Part shown: positions 16,099 through 29,890 of the stretch, piece after piece
How positions within the stretch are numbered: position 1 is the stretch's first letter
Layout of the letters: each line of letters begins with the position of its first letter
Origin: Haemophilus sp. CCUG 60358
Lineage (GTDB): Bacteria > Pseudomonadota > Gammaproteobacteria > Enterobacterales > Pasteurellaceae
Direction of reading: 5' to 3'
Assembly (NCBI RefSeq): GCF_001679485.1
Contig: NZ_LZOZ01000015.1
Location: 76,215-140,214 of the forward strand
DNA: 64,000 bases
Position numbers and translations under genes: made by a program
Notes under the pieces: model-generated
Databases searched by the model: none
Told to the model about the DNA's origin: nothing
Seen by the model: only the letters and a program-made list of their open reading frames with translations

Positions 16099-17754
16099 AT
16101 GACAGGCGCACAACTCATTATCGAATGTTTAAAAGCGCACGGTGTAACCGATCTTTTCGGCTACCCAGGCGGGGCAATCATGCCAACCTATGATGCCATC
16201 TATGACTCAGGTCTTGACCATCTCCTTTGTCGTAACGAACAAGGTGCCGCAATAGCTGCGATTGGTTATGCGCGCTCTACTGGCAAAGTCGGCGTTTGCG
16301 TGGCAACCTCTGGTCCGGGTGCAACCAATTTAATTACCGGTTTAGGCGATGCCTTTGCTGACTCTGTACCAATCGTGGCATTTACTGGCCAAGTGGCCGC
16401 CCCTCTTATCGGTACCGATGCTTTCCAAGAAGCCGATGTTTTAGGTTTATCTCTTGCTTGCACCAAGCACAGCTACATTGTGCAATCCATCGAAGAACTC
16501 CCCGAAATTATTGCCTCTGCTTTCCAAATTGCACAAAGTGGCAGACCTGGCCCCGTTCTCATTGATGTGCCTCGCAACATCCAAGTGAGCGATGTACCTG
16601 AACATGTAAAACCTATTGTCAAACCAACCGTAAAACCAACCGCACTTTCAGAATTAAAATTAACTGAAGCAAAAGCATTATTGGCACAAGCGAAAAAACC
16701 CGTGCTTTATGTAGGTGGTGGTGTAGGTATGGCAAAAGCTACACAAGCGGTCAAAAAATTCCTACAAATAACCAAAATGCCATCCGTTTCAACATTGAAA
16801 GGTTTAGGCTCAATTGACCCAACCGATCCCGTTTATATGGGCATGATTGGTATGCATGGCACAAGAGCCGCAAATATTGCCGTACAAGAATGTGATTTAT
16901 TGTTAGTGTGCGGTGCACGTTTTGATGACCGTGTGACCGGTAAATTAGACAGTTTTGCACCACATGCGAAAGTCATTCATTGTGATATTGATGCAGCAGA
17001 AATCAACAAACTCCGTGTGGCAAATGTCGCCCTTCAAGGTGATTTAATTCAAGCTTTAGAAGCTTTAAGTATCCCGCTTGCGATTGATGATTGGCGAGCA
17101 CACATTCAAGCATTGAAAGCCAAACTCGATTTCACTTATATTGACAATGCAGGCAACCGACCTATTGACCCTTGGTCGTTGCTCAACACGCTTTCTCAGC
17201 GTAAACCTCAAAATGCGGTGATTTGCACCGATGTGGGTCAACATCAAATGTGGTCTGCACAACATATGCGTCATTTCGCACCAGAAAACTATATTACCTC
17301 TGCGGGCTTCGGTACCATGGGATTTGGTTTACCTGCAGCGGTAGGTGCGAAAAAAGCACGTCCTCATGATGAAGTGATTTTAGTGACAGGTGATGGTTCA
17401 TTGATGATGAACATTCAAGAATTAGGTTCAATCAAACGCGGCAAATTACCTGTGAAAATTTTACTGTTAGATAACCAACGTCTTGGTATGGTGCGTCAAT
17501 GGCAAGACCTTTTCTGGAACAAACGCCGCTCTGAAACTATTTTAGAAGATAACCCTGATTTCGTGATGTTAGCGAAAGCCTTTGATATTCCAGCTGAACG
17601 TATCGAGCGCGCTGATGATGTAGATGCGGCACTTAATCGTTTATTAAATAGTGAAACTGCCTATTTATTGCAAGTATGCATTCCACCTGAAGAATGTGTA
17701 TGGCCATTAGTGCCTCCAGGCGCATGCAACACAGATATGCTGGAGGAAATTTAA
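16099..17754 (+). CDS. ilvG: Acetolactate synthase II large subunit
   Basis: Thiamine-diphosphate enzyme that condenses pyruvate with pyruvate or 2-ketobutyrate, the first common step to valine, leucine and isoleucine. The 551 residues show the catalytic glutamate region [13 protein letters not shown], the FAD/substrate stretch [20 protein letters not shown], and the cofactor motif [15 protein letters not shown]. The frame is intact. The small subunit ilvM follows one base after the stop. A TACAAT box at 16039-16044 could be its -10 element. No ilvL-type leader rich in branched-chain codons is visible, so attenuation as in E. coli is not supported. Confidence 0.94.
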   Translation: MTGAQLIIECLKAHGVTDLFGYPGGAIMPTYDAIYDSGLDHLLCRNEQGAAIAAIGYARSTGKVGVCVATSGPGATNLITGLGDAFADSVPIVAFTGQVAAPLIGTDAFQEADVLGLSLACTKHSYIVQSIEELPEIIASAFQIAQSGRPGPVLIDVPRNIQVSDVPEHVKPIVKPTVKPTALSELKLTEAKALLAQAKKPVLYVGGGVGMAKATQAVKKFLQITKMPSVSTLKGLGSIDPTDPVYMGMIGMHGTRAANIAVQECDLLLVCGARFDDRVTGKLDSFAPHAKVIHCDIDAAEINKLRVANVALQGDLIQALEALSIPLAIDDWRAHIQALKAKLDFTYIDNAGNRPIDPWSLLNTLSQRKPQNAVICTDVGQHQMWSAQHMRHFAPENYITSAGFGTMGFGLPAAVGAKKARPHDEVILVTGDGSLMMNIQELGSIKRGKLPVKILLLDNQRLGMVRQWQDLFWNKRRSETILEDNPDFVMLAKAFDIPAERIERADDVDAALNRLLNSETAYLLQVCIPPEECVWPLVPPGACNTDMLEEI

Positions 17755-17755
17755 G

Positions 17756-17974
17756 ATGAACCAATATACTTTTGACTTGATCGCTCAACATCGCCCAGAG
17801 GTTTTAGAACGTGTATTACGCGTTATTCGTTTGCGCGGCTTCACTGTGACTAATATGGATATGGCATTGGTAGAAACCAAAGTGCAGTTAAAAATCACTG
17901 TAAAATCTGACCGCACTTTTGATTTGTTGGTGAATCAATTGGCGAAATTGCCGGATGTTTTAAATATTATTTAA
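17756..17974 (+). CDS. ilvM: Acetolactate synthase II small (regulatory) subunit
   Basis: A 72-residue ACT-domain protein (MNQYTFDLIAQHRPEVLERV, then RGFTVTNMDMAL) that binds and activates the IlvG large subunit. E. coli IlvM is slightly longer (87). The ATG lies one base after the ilvG stop and an AGGAG-like site is inside the ilvG end (GGAGGAAAT), so translation is coupled. An exact uptake sequence core (ACCGCACTT) is part of the coding region near 17911. Confidence 0.92.
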   Translation: MNQYTFDLIAQHRPEVLERVLRVIRLRGFTVTNMDMALVETKVQLKITVKSDRTFDLLVNQLAKLPDVLNII

Positions 17975-17987
17975 AAAGGAAGACATT

Positions 17988-18230
17988 ATGACTAAATTTT
18001 TTAAATCATTTTTAGCTGTATCAGGATTAGTATTCGCAACTTCATCACAAGCTGCTTATGCTCTCACTTATTTGCAAAACTATACAGGCTATATAACAAC
18101 ACTCTCAATTCATAATACAAAAGAGCAGTGTGAAAAGGCCAAAGAAAATTTTCAAAAAGAATTTGAAGGACAATACGATACAAAACAAATGGTTTACAAG
18201 TGTGTAGATATAGCTAATGGGGCAATTTAG
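17988..18230 (+). CDS. Small secreted protein of unknown function in the ilv cluster
   Basis: Not recognised. The 80 residues start with a typical Sec signal peptide (MTKFFKSFLAVSGLVFATSS, cleavage likely after SQA), leaving about 57 residues with two cysteines (in KEQCEKAK and VYKCVDIA) that could form a disulphide in the periplasm. An AAAAGGAAG site precedes the ATG, and the gene starts 13 bases after ilvM on the same strand. Its place inside an amino-acid operon is unusual. It could be a recent insertion along with the repeat element downstream. Confidence 0.65.
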   Translation: MTKFFKSFLAVSGLVFATSSQAAYALTYLQNYTGYITTLSIHNTKEQCEKAKENFQKEFEGQYDTKQMVYKCVDIANGAI

Positions 18231-18333
18231 TTTAAATGTGGTCAAAAAGTACTATTAAATCTGATCAGACTTTTATTTTAATCGGTAGGCTCTTTATCTG
18301 AATAATTGCATTTATAAACTTAATTTTATCAAA

Positions 18334-18541
18334 TAATTTCTTCGTATTATCTTCTGCCAAATCTCCCCTACCCCTCTTTGCTAAAGAGGGGATTGAAATG
18401 AGATAAAATTAGATCTTAGCGTTTATGATTTAGCTAACTAAAATAAAAGTGAGAAAATTGTTGCTCATTAACTAAAGATTCCCCCCTCTTTAGCAAAGAG
18501 GGGTAGGGGAGATTTGGCAGTATTTATTAACGAAGAAATTA
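18334..18541. repeat. MITE/BIME-like element with 38-bp perfect inverted repeats
   Basis: The arms 18354-18391 and 18483-18520 are exact reverse complements over 38 bases, starting CTGCCAAATCTCCCC. Each arm contains its own hairpin (CCCCTCTTT..AAAGAGGGG). Outside them, TAATTTCTTCGT (18334-18345) and its complement (18530-18541) extend the symmetry after a short diverged stretch. The ~90-base core is AT-rich and has no gene. It lies in the 357-base gap between the small secreted gene and ilvD, ending about 45 bases before the ilvD start. Confidence 0.88.
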
Positions 18542-18587
18542 AAGAACATAACAAACTTTAACAAAAATTTACTTGGAGAGATTATTT

Positions 18588-20426
18588 ATGCCAAAACTAC
18601 GTTCAGCGACCAGTACTCAAGGTCGTAATATGGCGGGTGCACGTGCCTTATGGCGTGCAACAGGGATGAAAGAAAATGACTTTGGTAAACCGATTATTGC
18701 GGTGGTGAACTCATTCACCCAATTTGTACCAGGGCATGTTCATTTAAAAGACATGGGTCAACTAGTCGCGGCTGAAATTGAAAAAGCTGGCGGCGTGGCA
18801 AAAGAATTCAATACCATTGCGGTGGATGACGGTATTGCTATGGGTCACGGTGGGATGCTTTATTCCTTACCAAGCCGTGATTTAATCGCAGATAGCGTGG
18901 AATATATGGTTAATGCTCACTGTGCTGATGCGATGGTGTGTATTTCCAACTGTGACAAAATCACCCCTGGAATGTTAATGGCAGCAATGCGCTTAAATAT
19001 TCCAACTATCTTCGTTTCAGGCGGCCCAATGGAAGCGGGTAAAACCAAATTATCTGATCAGCTTATTCGCTTAGACTTAGTCGATGCGATGATTGAAGCG
19101 GCAGATCCGAATGTAAGCGATGAGCGTATTGATGCGATTGAGCGAAGTGCTTGCCCTACTTGCGGTTCTTGCTCAGGAATGTTTACCGCTAACTCCATGA
19201 ACTGCTTAACCGAAGCATTAGGTTTATCTTTACCAGGCAATGGCTCGATGTTGGCAACCCATGCTGACCGTAAAGAATTATTCTTAAAAGCTGGTCGTCA
19301 AATTGTTGAGCTTTGCAAACGCTATTATGAACAAGATGATGAAAGCGTCTTACCTCGTTCAATTGGCACCTTTGAGGCTTTTGAAAATGCTATGAGCTTA
19401 GATATTGCGATGGGTGGTTCAAGTAACACTGTTTTACACTTATTAGCAGCTGCTCAAGAAGCTGGTGTAGATTTCAAAATGGCGGATATTGACCGCTTAT
19501 CACGCGTTGTGCCTTGCTTAAGCAAAATTGCACCAAACACCAATAAATACCACATGGAAGATGTACACCGTGCAGGTGGCATTATGGGCTTATTGGGTGA
19601 ATTAGATCGTGCTGGTTTAATCCATCGCGATACCAAAACCGTATTAGGTATGACTTTAGAAGAGCAATTAAACCAATACGATATCATCCGCAATAAAGAC
19701 GAAGAATTACACAAATTCTTCCGTGCAGGTCCGGCAGGCATTCGCACCACGCAAGCCTTCTCACAAGATTGTCGCTGGGATAGCGTAGATGATGACCGTG
19801 TAGGCGGCTGTATTCGTAATAAAGAAAATGCGATTTCTCAAGAAGGCGGCTTAGCCGTATTATTCGGTAACATAGCTAAAGACGGTTGTATCGTAAAAAC
19901 GGCGGGTGTGGATGAGTCTATTTGGAAATTTACCGGTCGAGCAATCGTATTTGAAAGCCAAGAAGATGCGGTAGCCGGTATTTTAGGTGGCAAAGTGAAA
20001 GAAGGCCATGTGGTAGTCATCCGCTACGAAGGTCCAAAAGGTGGCCCTGGCATGCAAGAAATGTTGTATCCAACCAGCTACTTAAAATCCATGGGCTTAG
20101 GTAAGAAATGTGCCTTATTAACAGATGGTCGCTTCTCTGGCGGTACATCTGGTTTATCTATCGGTCACGCTTCTCCTGAAGCAGCTTCTGGCGGTGCGAT
20201 CGGCTTAGTACATGATGATGATATTATCGAAATCGATATTCCAAATCGCGCGATTAATCTCAAAATCAGCGATGAAGAATTAGCAAAACGCCGTACCGAG
20301 CAAGATACCAAAGGCTGGCAACCAGCTAACCGTGAACGTGAAGTGTCTTTTGCATTAAAAGTATTTGGTCACTTCGCTACTTCTGCGGATAAAGGTGCCG
20401 TTCGTGATAAAACACTTTTAAAATAG
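18588..20426 (+). CDS. ilvD: Dihydroxy-acid dehydratase
   Basis: IlvD is an iron-sulphur enzyme that dehydrates 2,3-dihydroxy acids to the keto acids of valine and isoleucine synthesis. The 612 residues follow the family throughout: [20 protein letters not shown] at the start, the cluster cysteines in [12 protein letters not shown] and [19 protein letters not shown], and [17 protein letters not shown] near the end. The ATG at 18588 has GGAGAG 7 bases before it; the longer frame from a TTG at 18573 overlaps that site and is rejected. The MITE-like element sits just upstream and may affect its expression from the ilvGM transcript. Confidence 0.96.
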   Translation: MPKLRSATSTQGRNMAGARALWRATGMKENDFGKPIIAVVNSFTQFVPGHVHLKDMGQLVAAEIEKAGGVAKEFNTIAVDDGIAMGHGGMLYSLPSRDLIADSVEYMVNAHCADAMVCISNCDKITPGMLMAAMRLNIPTIFVSGGPMEAGKTKLSDQLIRLDLVDAMIEAADPNVSDERIDAIERSACPTCGSCSGMFTANSMNCLTEALGLSLPGNGSMLATHADRKELFLKAGRQIVELCKRYYEQDDESVLPRSIGTFEAFENAMSLDIAMGGSSNTVLHLLAAAQEAGVDFKMADIDRLSRVVPCLSKIAPNTNKYHMEDVHRAGGIMGLLGELDRAGLIHRDTKTVLGMTLEEQLNQYDIIRNKDEELHKFFRAGPAGIRTTQAFSQDCRWDSVDDDRVGGCIRNKENAISQEGGLAVLFGNIAKDGCIVKTAGVDESIWKFTGRAIVFESQEDAVAGILGGKVKEGHVVVIRYEGPKGGPGMQEMLYPTSYLKSMGLGKKCALLTDGRFSGGTSGLSIGHASPEAASGGAIGLVHDDDIIEIDIPNRAINLKISDEELAKRRTEQDTKGWQPANREREVSFALKVFGHFATSADKGAVRDKTLLK

Positions 20427-20433
20427 TGTCTGA

Positions 20434-20461
20434 TTCTCCCTCTCTTTTATGAGAGGGAGAA
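20434..20461. other. Strong hairpin between ilvD and ilvA
   Basis: Perfect 11-bp stem TTCTCCCTCTC / GAGAGGGAGAA with a 6-base loop, 7 bases after the ilvD stop. There is no T run, so it is more likely a transcript-stabilising or REP-like element than a terminator within the operon. Confidence 0.6.
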
Positions 20462-20510
20462 ATAAAACAAAGAAAAAATTACCCGCACTTCATCATAAAC
20501 AACAAATACC

Positions 20511-22052
20511 ATGAAAAACCTACTCACCAATCCTCAACCCTCTCAATCGGATTACATTAACGCGATTGTCAAACTTGGCTCCAGAGTATATGAAGCCGCT
20601 ACCGTAACTCCACTACAAAAAATGGGCAAATTATCTGATCGCCTACATAATAATATTTGGATTAAGCGTGAAGACCGCCAGCCAGTAAATAGCTTTAAGC
20701 TGCGTGGTGCTTATGCGATGATATCTAGCCTTTCTGATGAACAAAAACAGGCTGGTGTTATTGCCGCTTCTGCAGGTAACCATGCACAGGGTGTTGCTTT
20801 ATCAGCAAAACAGCTTGGCTTAAAAGCATTAATTGTTATGCCACAAAATACACCGAGTATCAAAGTGGATGCCGTTCGTGGTTTTGGTGGTGAAGTGTTG
20901 TTACATGGAGCTAATTTTGATGAAGCCAAAGCTAAAGCCATTGAGCTTTCAAAATCTAAACATATGACATTTATCCCGCCTTTTGATCATCCATTGGTTA
21001 TTGCTGGTCAAGGTACATTGGCGATGGAAATGCTACAACAGGTGGCAGATTTAGATTATGTCTTTGTGCAAGTCGGAGGCGGTGGTCTTGCGGCTGGCGT
21101 AGCCATTTTGCTCAAGCAATTTATGCCGGAAATCAAAGTCATTGGTGTCGAGTCCAAAGATTCAGCTTGTTTAAATGCCGCCTTAGAAAAAGGAGAACCT
21201 ACCGATTTATCACACGTTGGCTTATTTGCTGATGGTGTAGCGGTAAAACGTATTGGTGACGAAACATTCCGTTTATGTCAAAAATATTTAGACGGTATGG
21301 TGCTGGTAGATAGTGATGAAGTTTGTGCAGCAATGAAAGATTTATTCGAAAACGTGCGTGCTGTCGCAGAACCATCTGGCGCCTTAGGATTAGCCGGTTT
21401 GAAGAAATATGTGAAACAAAACAATTTGGAAGGCAAAAATATGGCGGCAATTCTATCTGGCGCCAACCTTAACTTCCATACACTGCGTTATGTTTCGGAA
21501 CGTTGTGAAATTGGTGAAAACCGTGAAGCTTTATTGGCGGTAACGATGCCTGAACAACCGGGTAGTTTCTTGAAATTTGCCCATGTCATCGGCAACCGTG
21601 CAGTAACAGAATTCAGTTATCGTTATGCAGATAATCAAAAAGCCTGTATTTTCGTTGGTGTGCGCACGGCTAATGAAGCTGAAAAAGCAGAAATTATTGC
21701 TGATTTAACGAAAAATGGCTTTGATGTAGAAGATATGTCTGATGATGATATTGCGAAAACTCACGTGCGTTATTTAATGGGTGGACGAGTTTCTAATCAT
21801 CATGAACGACTTTATAGCTTTGAATTTCCAGAGCAAAAAGGCGCGTTACTTAAATTCTTAGAAATTTTGGGTAAACGTTGGAATATTTCATTATTCCATT
21901 ATCGTGCACATGGAGCCGATTACGGTAATATTCTTGCGGCTTTCCAATTAGGCGAAAAAGATAACGCAGAATTTGAACAAGCTTTAGCAGAACTCGGTTA
22001 TGTTTATGAAGATGTAACTGAAAGTAAAGCGTATCGATATTTCTTACGATAG
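20511..22052 (+). CDS. ilvA: Threonine dehydratase (biosynthetic)
   Basis: IlvA is a PLP enzyme that deaminates threonine to 2-ketobutyrate, the first step committed to isoleucine. The 513 residues equal the allosteric E. coli enzyme. The catalytic domain has the PLP lysine in NSFKLRGAYAM, the phosphate-binding ASAGNHAQGVALSA and the GGGGLAAGVA loop. The C-terminal part (from ~330) holds two ACT-like repeats, the second marked by LYSFEFPEQKGALLKFLEIL, the isoleucine-sensing region. It closes the ilvGM-ilvD-ilvA cluster; ilvE is absent from it. Confidence 0.95.
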   Translation: MKNLLTNPQPSQSDYINAIVKLGSRVYEAATVTPLQKMGKLSDRLHNNIWIKREDRQPVNSFKLRGAYAMISSLSDEQKQAGVIAASAGNHAQGVALSAKQLGLKALIVMPQNTPSIKVDAVRGFGGEVLLHGANFDEAKAKAIELSKSKHMTFIPPFDHPLVIAGQGTLAMEMLQQVADLDYVFVQVGGGGLAAGVAILLKQFMPEIKVIGVESKDSACLNAALEKGEPTDLSHVGLFADGVAVKRIGDETFRLCQKYLDGMVLVDSDEVCAAMKDLFENVRAVAEPSGALGLAGLKKYVKQNNLEGKNMAAILSGANLNFHTLRYVSERCEIGENREALLAVTMPEQPGSFLKFAHVIGNRAVTEFSYRYADNQKACIFVGVRTANEAEKAEIIADLTKNGFDVEDMSDDDIAKTHVRYLMGGRVSNHHERLYSFEFPEQKGALLKFLEILGKRWNISLFHYRAHGADYGNILAAFQLGEKDNAEFEQALAELGYVYEDVTESKAYRYFLR

Positions 22053-22059
22053 AAAAACA

Positions 22060-22088
22060 AAAAGAGCGGTCAAAATAACCGCTCTTTT
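22060..22088. terminator. Terminator shared by ilvA and atpC
   Basis: AAAAGAGCGGT / ACCGCTCTTTT stem around an ~8-base loop followed by T residues; A residues on the other side serve the convergent atp transcript that ends at 22103. Confidence 0.85.
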
Positions 22089-22102
22089 TTATTATTAAAA
22101 AC

Positions 22103-22531
22103 TTATCGTTTTGATTTAACAAGTCTTTCAGTAAGTTCGTAAGCACGAAGTTTTGCTAACTCTCTAGAAAGTTTAGCCACAAGTAAATCTTGATCAACAT
22201 CAACTGCATGATTTACAATATTTTCTTCTGCTTTACGTTTTGCTTCACGAATACGATCTGCATCTAATTCGCTACCGCGAATTGCAACATCGGCAAGCAC
22301 TGTTACTACTTTAGGTTGAACTTCTAAGAAGCCACCTGAAACATAGATAACTTCTTCATTGCCATCTTCAAGAGTGAATTTAACAATCCCTGGCTTAATC
22401 GCCGTCATCAAAGGGGTGTGGTTTGGTAAAATACCAAGTTCACCTTCCACACCTGTTGCTTGGATTTGTTTCACAGCACCTTCAAAGATTTTTCGCTCTG
22501 CGCTGACTATTATTAGGTTAAATGTCGCCAT
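22103..22531 (-). CDS. atpC: ATP synthase F1 epsilon subunit
   Basis: Rotor-stalk subunit of F1 that also inhibits ATP hydrolysis. The 142 residues show the N-terminal beta-sandwich ([22 protein letters not shown]) and a C-terminal helical hairpin ([13 protein letters not shown] onward). It is the last gene of the nine-gene atp operon on the minus strand, about 30 bases after atpD. Confidence 0.96.
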   Translation of the reverse strand: MATFNLIIVSAERKIFEGAVKQIQATGVEGELGILPNHTPLMTAIKPGIVKFTLEDGNEEVIYVSGGFLEVQPKVVTVLADVAIRGSELDADRIREAKRKAEENIVNHAVDVDQDLLVAKLSRELAKLRAYELTERLVKSKR

Positions 22532-22561
22532 TTTTGTTCTCCTTCAAATGACTTGAAGTGA

Positions 22562-24821
<2,260 letters not shown>

Positions 24822-24839
24822 CTTATTTCTCCGTTACTT

Positions 24840-26381
24840 TTACCACGCGCTGTTGGCTTTAAAGTTATCCAAAATCGATTTCAATGATGCTTTAACTTCA
24901 TCATTGTAATTACCGGTTTTGGTCAATTCAGCCATAAACTCGCTGTGGTTACGGCGAGCGTAATCTAAAAGTGCGGCTTCAAAACTTGCAATTTTTTGCA
25001 ATTCCACATCTTCTAAATAGCCAAACTCAACCGCGAAAAGCAACACAGATTGCTCTGCTACGCTAAGCGGTACATATTGTTTTTGTTTCAATAATTCAGT
25101 GACTTTTTCACCGTGAGAAAGTTGTTTGCGGGTAGCATCGTCAAGGTCAGATGCAAACTGAGCAAACGCCGCTAATTCACGATATTGAGCTAATGCAGTA
25201 CGGATACCACCAGCTAATTTTTTCACTACTTTAGTTTGTGCAGAACCACCCACACGAGATACCGAAATACCAGGGTTTACCGCTGGACGAATACCAGAGT
25301 TAAATAAGTTAGATTCTAAGAAAATCTGACCATCGGTAATCGAAATTACGTTGGTTGGAACGAATGCTGAAACGTCACCAGCTTGAGTTTCAATAATTGG
25401 AAGAGCGGTTAAAGAACCAGTTTTTCCTTTTACTGCACCTTGAGTGAATTTTTCTACGTATTCTTCATTTACACGTGCTGCACGTTCAAGTAAACGTGAG
25501 TGTAGATAGAATACGTCACCTGGATAGGCTTCACGACCTGGTGGACGACGTAATAATAATGAAATTTGACGATAAGCAACGGCTTGTTTTGATAAGTCAT
25601 CGTAAACGATTAACGCATCTTCACCGCGATCACGGAAATATTCACCCATTGCACAACCAGCATAAGGCGCTAAATATTGTAATGCTGCTGATTCAGATGC
25701 AGATGCCGCAACAACAATAGTGTTTTCAAGCGCACCGTGCTCTTCTAATTTACGCACTACGTTTGCAATAGTCGACGCTTTTTGACCGATCGCTACATAG
25801 ATACATTTAATACCTGAATCACGTTGGTTAATGATTGCGTCGATTGCTAATGCTGTTTTACCCGTTTGACGGTCACCAATGATTAACTCACGTTGACCAC
25901 GACCGATTGGAACCATGGAGTCAACCGCTTTATAACCGGTTTGTACAGGCTGATCAACCGATTTACGATCGATAACACCTGGTGCAATGACTTCAACAGG
26001 AGAGAAACCATCGTTTTCAATTTCACCTTTACCATCGATTGGTTGACCAAGTGTATTTACCACACGACCTAATAAACCACGACCAACTGGTACTTCAAGA
26101 ATACGGCCAGTACATTGTACTTCCATACCTTCCGCTAAATCTGCGTAAGGACCCATTACTACCGCACCAACAGAATCACGTTCAAGGTTAAGTGCCATTG
26201 CGTAACGGTTGCCTGGTAAGGCGATCATTTCGCCTTGCATCACATCGCTTAAGCCATGAATACGAATAATCCCGTCACTTACAGAAACAATTGTCCCTGT
26301 ATTACGGGCTTCGCTCACCACGTCGAATTGAGCGATGCGTTTTTTAATCAATTCACTAATTTCAGTTGAATTTAGTTGCAT
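24840..26381 (-). CDS. atpA: ATP synthase F1 alpha subunit
   Basis: Non-catalytic nucleotide-binding subunit of the F1 head. The 513 residues include the Walker A motif [15 protein letters not shown], the arginine-finger region ([14 protein letters not shown], here [13 protein letters not shown]), and the signature [13 protein letters not shown]. Length and start ([16 protein letters not shown]) match the family. Confidence 0.97.
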   Translation of the reverse strand: MQLNSTEISELIKKRIAQFDVVSEARNTGTIVSVSDGIIRIHGLSDVMQGEMIALPGNRYAMALNLERDSVGAVVMGPYADLAEGMEVQCTGRILEVPVGRGLLGRVVNTLGQPIDGKGEIENDGFSPVEVIAPGVIDRKSVDQPVQTGYKAVDSMVPIGRGQRELIIGDRQTGKTALAIDAIINQRDSGIKCIYVAIGQKASTIANVVRKLEEHGALENTIVVAASASESAALQYLAPYAGCAMGEYFRDRGEDALIVYDDLSKQAVAYRQISLLLRRPPGREAYPGDVFYLHSRLLERAARVNEEYVEKFTQGAVKGKTGSLTALPIIETQAGDVSAFVPTNVISITDGQIFLESNLFNSGIRPAVNPGISVSRVGGSAQTKVVKKLAGGIRTALAQYRELAAFAQFASDLDDATRKQLSHGEKVTELLKQKQYVPLSVAEQSVLLFAVEFGYLEDVELQKIASFEAALLDYARRNHSEFMAELTKTGNYNDEVKASLKSILDNFKANSAW

Positions 26382-26393
26382 CTTGTATTCCTC

Positions 26394-26927
26394 TTATAAT
26401 TGCAACTCGTTTGCGAGACGAGCAAGTTGCCCACGGCTACTTCCGTCAATCACAAAGTCTTCAGTACGAATAACCACACCGGCAATCAGTGAGCTATCTA
26501 CGTTGCAATTTAATTTTACTTTGCGAGCTAATCTCTTTTCCATTGCAGCTGCAATTTTTTCGATTTGTGTTGCATTCAATGGTTGTGCGGAAGTTACTTC
26601 AACTTCTGCAATAGCTTGGTGTTCTTCTACATAATGTTTAAATTCTTCAAACACGGTAGAAATCGCACTCAAACGCTTATTTTCAGCCATTAACCGAATA
26701 AGATTTTGCCCATATTGATCCAATTGTTCGCCACAAATAGAAATTACTGTATTAGCTAATTTCTGTGCAGAAAGAGAACTACTTAAGTAAGCTTTTACCG
26801 CTTCATCTTCAGCTACGGCAGCAGCGAAACCTAACATTTCAGTCCATTTTTCGACCGCACTTTGTTCAATGGCAAAGTCGAATGCAGCTTTTGCATAAGG
26901 GCGAGCTATTGTAGTTAATTCTGACAT
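26394..26927 (-). CDS. atpH: ATP synthase F1 delta subunit
   Basis: Peripheral-stalk subunit joining F1 to the b dimer. The 177 residues begin [20 protein letters not shown], the conserved family start, and end with the [18 protein letters not shown] signature. It carries an exact uptake sequence core (ACCGCACTT) in the coding region near 26860. It lies 12 bases after the atpF stop. Confidence 0.96.
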   Translation of the reverse strand: MSELTTIARPYAKAAFDFAIEQSAVEKWTEMLGFAAAVAEDEAVKAYLSSSLSAQKLANTVISICGEQLDQYGQNLIRLMAENKRLSAISTVFEEFKHYVEEHQAIAEVEVTSAQPLNATQIEKIAAAMEKRLARKVKLNCNVDSSLIAGVVIRTEDFVIDGSSRGQLARLANELQL

Positions 26928-26939
26928 AAGCTAAGCCTC

Positions 26940-27410
26940 TTATAACTCTGCAACTAATTTATCAATAATGTCATTGTTTGCCGCTTCGTCAATAGAACGA
27001 CCCACAATTTTCTCAGCACCAGCCACTGCTAATGAAGCCACTTTAACACGTAATTCTTCTTGAACACGTTTACGTTCTGCTTCTACTTCAGCATAACCTT
27101 GAGCAATAATTTTTGCTTTCAGTTCTTCGGCTTCTGCCTTCACTTCGTCTAACACTTCATTGCGACGTTTATTCGCAGCATCTAAAATCTCTTGAGCTTG
27201 TACTTTTGCAGATAAAAGTTCTTGTTCCACAAGATTTTTAGTATCTGCTTGCTCTTTTTTCGCTGCTTCAGCTGACGCTAACGCGTTCGCAATTTGGCTC
27301 TGACGTTCCTCAATTGCTTTAATAATTGGTGGCCATACATATTTAACACAAAACCATACAAAGATGATAAATGCTATAGTTTGGCCAATTAATGTTGCAT
27401 TAATATTCAC
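26940..27410 (-). CDS. atpF: ATP synthase Fo b subunit
   Basis: Peripheral-stalk subunit. One N-terminal membrane helix ([20 protein letters not shown]) is followed by a long charged, alanine-rich helix (residues ~30-140) that dimerises as a coiled coil. The length of 156 equals the E. coli protein. Confidence 0.96.
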   Translation of the reverse strand: MNINATLIGQTIAFIIFVWFCVKYVWPPIIKAIEERQSQIANALASAEAAKKEQADTKNLVEQELLSAKVQAQEILDAANKRRNEVLDEVKAEAEELKAKIIAQGYAEVEAERKRVQEELRVKVASLAVAGAEKIVGRSIDEAANNDIIDKLVAEL

Positions 27411-27447
27411 AACATACCCCCTTCTTTAATAGGCTGTTTGTTGTTTA

Positions 27448-28966
<1,519 letters not shown>

Positions 28967-29106
28967 TATCTTATTTTTTTAAAATACAAAAACCATCTAA
29001 TTATACCCGTGCTACAAAGAGTTTCAACTTTTAAACCACTAAAAAATGTTAAACAAATCACACTTTTAAAAAAATATTCACAAAATCATCACAAAAAAAG
29101 TGTGTT

Positions 29107-29718
29107 TTATCGTAAAACGATTAAATGTCGTTCACCTACAAGCTCAGGGACATGTAAAGTTATCACGTCTTTTACTTCGAATTTTTTGTCTAATTCTTGA
29201 ACTTCATCTTCGTGATAAATGCCTTTCAAAGCATAAAAATATCCATCTTTCTTTGGCAAATGATGACACCAATCTGTCATATCTTTTAACGAAGCAAATG
29301 CACGACTTAATACACCGTCAAATTTTTGTTCAGGTTGGTATTCCTCAACGCGGCTAAGAACGGGTTCTACATTTGTTAGTCCTAACTCACGTACTGCATT
29401 TCGAATAAAGCTAATACGCTTACCTAAACTATCTAACAAGACAAATTGCTTGGTAGGGTTAATAATGGCTAAAGGCAGGCCTGGCAAACCTGGACCGGTT
29501 CCTACATCAATAAAACGATCCCCTTGTAAATAAGGACTAACAACAATACTATCCAAGATATGTTTCACTAACATTTCCTGTGGATCACGCACAGAGGTTA
29601 AGTTATAGGCTTTATTCCATTTATTGAGTAATTGCACTAACTGGATAAGTTGATCTTTTTGTCGATCTGTTAATTGAATTTCTGCTTGAGTCAGTAAATT
29701 TTCGAGTTTTGTTTTCAT
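29107..29718 (-). CDS. rsmG: 16S rRNA (guanine527-N7)-methyltransferase RsmG
   Basis: RsmG (GidB) methylates N7 of G527 in 16S rRNA with SAM. The 203 residues contain [19 protein letters not shown], the SAM-binding [17 protein letters not shown] and the SRAFASL region. It sits between mnmG and atpI, the usual gidA-gidB-atp order next to the origin. A terminator after mnmG suggests it has its own promoter. Confidence 0.95.
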   Translation of the reverse strand: MKTKLENLLTQAEIQLTDRQKDQLIQLVQLLNKWNKAYNLTSVRDPQEMLVKHILDSIVVSPYLQGDRFIDVGTGPGLPGLPLAIINPTKQFVLLDSLGKRISFIRNAVRELGLTNVEPVLSRVEEYQPEQKFDGVLSRAFASLKDMTDWCHHLPKKDGYFYALKGIYHEDEVQELDKKFEVKDVITLHVPELVGERHLIVLR

Positions 29719-29840
29719 TTTTCTATCTATCTTGTCTGTTTGTCGTCATTCTACTTGAAAGTGTGGTTAAAATCCTTAGTGTTTTTATTTAAGCAAATAA
29801 TTTAGCCTACTCATTACATATTTTTTAATTTGTAATATAA

Positions 29841-29870
29841 AAAAGTGCGATGAAAATTCACCGCACTTTT
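29841..29870 (-). terminator. mnmG terminator made of two facing uptake-like sequences
   Basis: AAAAGTGCGATGA and TCACCGCACTTTT form a 13-bp stem with one mismatch; on the minus strand it is followed by a T run. It lies 20 bases after the mnmG stop. Confidence 0.75.
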
Positions 29871-29890
29871 ACTTTCAATACCTGAGAAGT

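Noticed and set aside
18573..18587. TTG start for ilvD giving MERLF before MPKLRS
   Set aside because: The added codons overlap the GGAGAG ribosome site, and the family starts at MPK.
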